Shown here: piece after piece, positions 61,511 through 64,000 of the stretch
Numbering within the stretch: position 1 is the stretch's first letter
Layout of the letters: every line of letters starts with the position of its first letter
Source of the DNA: an uncultured Clostridia bacterium
GTDB lineage: Bacteria > Bacillota > Clostridia > Oscillospirales > Ruminococcaceae
Direction: 5' to 3'
NCBI GenBank assembly: GCA_947631455.1
Contig: CANRLH010000003.1
Coordinates: 186,001 to 250,000 of the forward strand
Length of the DNA stretch: 64,000 bases
The notes under the pieces: model-generated
The model's input: the letters and a program-made list of their open reading frames with translations, nothing else
The model's database searches: none
Told to the model about the DNA's origin: nothing
Made by a program: the position numbers and the translations under genes

Positions 61511-62599
61511 TTACAGCTTGTTCAATTCTTCCCGCAGCTTTTCAAATTCAAAATGAGTGTAAACCATTTCACCAATTCCCTTGCCGGAATGCCCCTGAAT
61601 TTTCCTTCTCATGGCTTCATCAAGTTTCTTTTCTTTCCACATGGTAGTGAAGGTATGCCGGGTGTCATCGGGCGTATGCTCTCTTGTTTCGCCTTTATCA
61701 TTTTTATACTGAAGAATTCCCATATCCGTTAAAAGCGGTTTCCAATAAGAATCCGTGTATTGACCGTGATTTGTGTCAAAGCGAAAATTCAGACCATTTA
61801 ACTGCGTTACAAGATATTCAGAATCGTTCTTCTGCATCCAGTGTTCAAAGAAAGGCAGTGTGCTTTGATGAATAGGAACTTTTCTTGCTGCATTCTCTGT
61901 CTTTCCTTTTTCGATATAAAAGGACTTTTCTTCAAGATTGACATTTGACTTTTTCAGATTAAATAATTCACCGGGGCGAACACCTGAGTAAATCAGCATA
62001 AGAATGACTTGGATATATTCATTGTTTTCCGACCATCTCCAAAGGGTTTGAATTTCTTGGTCGGTAAATCTATAATGTTTATCACTCTTGGTTGGGGTAC
62101 CTATTTTCAGATATTCAACGATGTGTTTATCCTTGCCTATAATATCATTCTGTACGGCATAATCAAATAGTTGATTAAACAGAATTCTTAACTTTTTTAG
62201 CGTGGGATAGTTTCTTCCGGATGTATCAACCACACCTTGCAGATGCGAAAGTTTCAAATCTGCAAATTTGACATTATATATTGCGCTACAAAGTTTATAG
62301 GATGCCTGATACCCATTGATGTTTGAACGGCTGATTTCTTCAAATTTCCTTTCAGACCACTTTTCATATACTTCCGCAAAAGTTATATCTGAATCAATCT
62401 CAAAAGGGTTAGCATTATATTTTGCGAGTGCCTGAATAGCTTCTTGTCTTGTTTCATAGTAACCGACAGTCATGAATTCTTGCTTTGCTGTCATGTGTAT
62501 TTCATCAAATTCCCATCCAACTGTTTTTCTTGCTCTCCAAGGCTTTCTTCTTTTTCCCGGAAGTTTTGAAACATTTCCAAATCCATTTGGTAAACGCAT
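61511..62599 (-). CDS. int: Tyrosine site-specific recombinase (integrase)
   Basis: 362 aa. N-terminal arm-binding region rich in Lys/Arg (KLPGKRRKPWRARKTVGWEFDE), SAM-like core-binding domain (about 95-175) and catalytic domain with R in IYSGVRPGELFNLKKSN, K in EKGKTENAARKVPI, HTPDDTRHTF (HxxR), GHSGKGIGEMVYTHFE (H and the nucleophile Tyr). All catalytic residues are present, so it is probably functional. ATG 62599 after AAAGGA is chosen over the track start 21 codons upstream. Confidence 0.93.
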   Translation of the reverse strand: MRLPNGFGNVSKLPGKRRKPWRARKTVGWEFDEIHMTAKQEFMTVGYYETRQEAIQALAKYNANPFEIDSDITFAEVYEKWSERKFEEISRSNINGYQASYKLCSAIYNVKFADLKLSHLQGVVDTSGRNYPTLKKLRILFNQLFDYAVQNDIIGKDKHIVEYLKIGTPTKSDKHYRFTDQEIQTLWRWSENNEYIQVILMLIYSGVRPGELFNLKKSNVNLEEKSFYIEKGKTENAARKVPIHQSTLPFFEHWMQKNDSEYLVTQLNGLNFRFDTNHGQYTDSYWKPLLTDMGILQYKNDKGETREHTPDDTRHTFTTMWKEKKLDEAMRRKIQGHSGKGIGEMVYTHFEFEKLREELNKL

Positions 62600-62711
62600 A
62601 AAAATATCATCCTTTCCTAATTGACTTTTCAAGGAAAAAATGATATACTTATATATGACCATTTCATCCTTGATTGCTTGACGGCTTTCATTTTTGATTT
62701 GGTTGTTCTCT

Positions 62712-62739
62712 GAATCCCTTGGTTGCAGCCGGGGGATTC
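62712..62739. repeat. Hairpin between repressor and integrase
   Basis: GAATCCC/GGGATTC with a 14-nt loop, followed on the plus strand by TCTTTATTT. On the leftward transcript it lies between the repressor stop and int and may reduce read-through into int. Confidence 0.5.
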
Positions 62740-62742
62740 TCT

Positions 62743-63288
62743 TTATTTAATCGTGTTTTCATCGTCAGAACCGTTGTCTGTTGCAGCAGATGACGGTTCT
62801 TTTTTGTTTTTCTGACTTTGCAAAAGAATAGCACCATCAATATTGGCTTTATTCTGCATTTGTAACGCTTCGAATTCTTCTTGGGTAAATATGGCTTTTA
62901 CGTCTTTGTTTGAAACTATAACAGAAAAGGTTTCCCCGCATAAACAATGTTCATCATTTAATTCTTCTTTGAATTGCTTTAGAACTTGTTCTTCAGGTAT
63001 CAAACATGGTTCGCTAATTTCAGTTACAACATATCCCAAGGATTTTACATATTCGGTAAAATCATCATATTCTTTCGCTTGCTGTTCAAGTTCATCCCAT
63101 CCAAGCAATTCCGATGGTGAAACGCCTAATGCTAATGCGATTTGTTGTAATATTTTAGCTGTTGGTTCTCTGTCACCCCGTTCATAATTTCCAACGGCAA
63201 CCCTTGAAATATTAGCTTTCTCCGCAAGGTCTGATTGTTTCATATGTTTACTTAACCGAATTTGCCTTATTCTATCGCCTAAAAGCAT
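62743..63288 (-). CDS. XRE family repressor (CI-like) of the element
   Basis: 181 aa. N-terminal HTH_3 domain (residues 1-65; QSDLAEKANISRVAVGNYERG with GVSPSELLG) and a C-terminal half without the Ser/Lys peptidase motif of LexA-type CI proteins, so induction must work differently. ATG 63288 has AAGGTGG upstream. Divergent from the short rightward ORFs, with paired 15-bp repeats between. Confidence 0.9.
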   Translation of the reverse strand: MLLGDRIRQIRLSKHMKQSDLAEKANISRVAVGNYERGDREPTAKILQQIALALGVSPSELLGWDELEQQAKEYDDFTEYVKSLGYVVTEISEPCLIPEEQVLKQFKEELNDEHCLCGETFSVIVSNKDVKAIFTQEEFEALQMQNKANIDGAILLQSQKNKKEPSSAATDNGSDDENTIK

Positions 63289-63317
63289 ATATCCACCACC
63301 TTTCTTTTTTCTATTCT

Positions 63318-63346
63318 ATTATAGCACATCAAAAGCCGTTTGTAAA
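63318..63346 (-). promoter_or_regulatory. Leftward promoter for the repressor
   Basis: Minus strand TTTACA, 17-nt spacer, TATAAT. The -35 lies within operator repeat 1. Confidence 0.8.
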
Positions 63347-63356
63347 CATTTGAAAC
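63342..63356 (+). promoter_or_regulatory. Operator repeat 1
   Basis: GTAAACATTTGAAAC, overlapping the leftward promoter -35. Same as repeat 2 except TT for AA in the middle. Confidence 0.65.
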
Positions 63357-63389
63357 GAAAAATTTTCAAAAGAAATCGAACGAAACATA

Positions 63390-63418
63390 TTGACAAGAAA
63401 ACAAACGGGGAGTATAAT
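63390..63418 (+). promoter_or_regulatory. Rightward promoter of the element
   Basis: TTGACA, 17-nt spacer, TATAAT: perfect consensus. Confidence 0.85.
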
Positions 63419-63428
63419 ATAGATAAAG

Positions 63429-63443
63429 GTAAACAAATGAAAC
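63429..63443 (+). promoter_or_regulatory. Operator repeat 2
   Basis: GTAAACAAATGAAAC, just downstream of the rightward -10, at the predicted start site. Binding here would block rightward transcription. Confidence 0.65.
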
Positions 63444-63481
63444 TTAAATTACCCAATCGATGAAAGGAGTAGTGAACAAAA

Positions 63482-63637
63482 ATGAAGGAATTCAAAGTTA
63501 GTTATTATCTTGGTGATATGTTCCATTGCTACACAGAAGTTGCTGAAAACGAATTGAAGGCAATGCAAAATGCACTGAACAGAATCCCGAACACTTCAAG
63601 CGGACTTTTTTATGGTTTCAGTATTGAAGTAAAATGA
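63482..63637 (+). CDS. 51-aa ORF, first in the rightward operon
   Basis: Too short for the ORF track. Reads MKEFKVSYYLGDMFHCYTEV...NRIPNTSSGLFYGFSIEVK. Small, mixed strand/helix, no membrane segment. AAAGGAG lies about 12 bases upstream and a perfect promoter about 60 bp upstream. Function unknown. Confidence 0.6.
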   Translation: MKEFKVSYYLGDMFHCYTEVAENELKAMQNALNRIPNTSSGLFYGFSIEVK

Positions 63638-63693
63638 ACGATGAAAACACGAATTTATATAACGGGGATAGGTTGCAGCCTTCCTCGCTCTAA
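63634..63693 (+). CDS. Possible 19-aa peptide
   Basis: ATG overlaps the previous stop (ATGA); reads MNDENTNLYNGDRLQPSSL. The stop overlaps the next ATG (TAATG). Either a micro-ORF or the first part of a longer peptide broken by a frame change. Confidence 0.35.
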   Translation: MNDENTNLYNGDRLQPSSL

Positions 63694-63764
63694 TGCAGCC
63701 GATGCAGGTCACAAGTCCTGATGAAAAATGCAGAGTGGAAAAAATAATTAAACTGAAAGGATGA
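63693..63764 (+). CDS. Possible 23-aa peptide
   Basis: Starts in the TAATG overlap with the 19-aa ORF; reads MQPMQVTSPDEKCRVEKIIKLKG. Ends 6 bp before the HTH gene, whose ribosome binding site (GAAAGGA) lies inside this ORF. Basic C-terminus. Confidence 0.35.
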   Translation: MQPMQVTSPDEKCRVEKIIKLKG

Positions 63765-63770
63765 TTAAGG

Positions 63771-64000
63771 TTGAAGGTAAATTCTTCAAAATTAGAGCTG
63801 GCGATGGCGAATGCGTGTATGACAATCAATGAATTATCAAAAAAGTCAAATGTTTCAAGAGTTGCTTTGACTCGCTTTATTTCAGGCAAATGCAACCCCA
63901 AACCCGCAACCATTGGCAAGATTGCCAAGGCGCTTGGTGTGACGGTTCAGGAACTGATTGATACAGAAGCTGCAACTTCTAATCAGTTAAACAGGGATTC
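63771..64000 (+). CDS. XRE family HTH protein (Cro/excisionase-like), 5' part only
   Basis: Starts TTG 63771 after GAAAGGATG and runs open to the window edge, 76 codons. HTH visible: MTINELSKKSNVSRVALTRFISGKCNPKPATIGKIAKALGVTVQELI. It is the rightward, Cro-like counterpart of the leftward repressor. C-terminus outside the window. Confidence 0.8.
   Translation, partial: MKVNSSKLELAMANACMTINELSKKSNVSRVALTRFISGKCNPKPATIGKIAKALGVTVQELIDTEAATSNQLNRD

Larger units (their letters stand above)
61159..64000. mobile_element. One end of an integrated element (ICE or prophage type) next to rpsI
   Basis: From just after rpsI the content changes to a tyrosine integrase, an XRE repressor, a divergent switch, short ORFs and a second HTH gene, with visibly lower GC. 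The exact left junction is not visible because the other end lies beyond the window; it falls between the rpsI stop and the repeats at 61251. The 3' end of rpsI is a reported integration site for streptococcal ICEs. Whether it is an ICE, IME or phage cannot be told. Confidence 0.8.

Noticed and set aside
63596-63928. 110-aa minus-strand ORF in the element
   Set aside because: Opposite the 51-aa ORF and HTH gene; no ribosome binding site or domain.

Overview
The window is about 61 kb of compact, mostly co-directional bacterial chromosome followed by about 2.8 kb of one end of an integrated mobile element. The organism is a low-to-medium GC Gram-positive anaerobe, most likely a member of the Clostridia (Oscillospirales-like). 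The evidence is an oxygen-sensitive class III ribonucleotide reductase (nrdDG), Rex, HPr kinase, WhiA/RapZ, TepA/YlzJ/FtsK, Na+-pump decarboxylase subunits, an IspH-S1 fusion and strong GGAGG-type ribosome binding sites with TTGACA-17-TATAAT promoters. The species cannot be named from the sequence. No rRNA, tRNA or CRISPR array was seen.

Layout. 1-4.4 kb: the 5' part of miaB (cut by the window edge), then nrdD-nrdG behind a promoter overlapped by paired NrdR-like boxes. 4.4-6.8 kb: a small membrane protein divergent from asnB. 6.8-12.1 kb: a degenerate phosphoribosyltransferase-like protein, a YitT-type membrane protein, a THUMP RNA methyltransferase and a class A penicillin-binding protein. 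12.2-23.4 kb: one long leftward cluster, tepA-ylzJ-uppP-ftsK-MBL hydrolase-DUF3006-rpiR-flavoprotein-(cmk-plsC fusion)-(ispH-rpsA fusion), with no obvious internal terminator. 23.5-27.5 kb: a rightward operon acn-icd-rex whose promoter carries a Rex-type operator, which predicts redox control of 2-oxoglutarate synthesis and autoregulation. 27.5-33.4 kb: yfbR, oadB-oadG, and a small membrane protein-recD2-comFC unit. 33.6-36.35 kb: pnp and rpsO. 36.36-55.1 kb: a second long leftward cluster, murD-M42-M42-GNAT-ynbB-hprK-PHP-murB-rapZ-whiA-small membrane protein-dnaE-ymfF-ymfH-lgt-folD, with many overlaps of a few bases. 55.5-56.7 kb: a divergent PRPP synthetase with a complex leader. 56.7-59.2 kb: a Cd/Zn/Pb efflux ATPase with its ArsR/SmtB regulator and operator. 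59.3-61.2 kb: a TtcA-family enzyme, then rplM-rpsI behind a leader hairpin.

61.2-64.0 kb: an integrative element starts right after rpsI. It has three 11-bp-spaced ATGACACA repeats, a 53-aa ORF missing from the ORF track, a tyrosine integrase, an XRE repressor, and a divergent-promoter switch flanked by near-identical 15-bp repeats. Rightward from the switch runs a chain of very short overlapping ORFs ending in a second HTH gene cut by the window edge.

Most of the window is recognisable housekeeping. The points most worth a second look are the regulatory architecture (Rex, NrdR and SmtB sites, the element switch), the two adjacent gene fusions, the degenerate PRTase, the prs leader, the Lgt tail, and the micro-ORF chain of the element.
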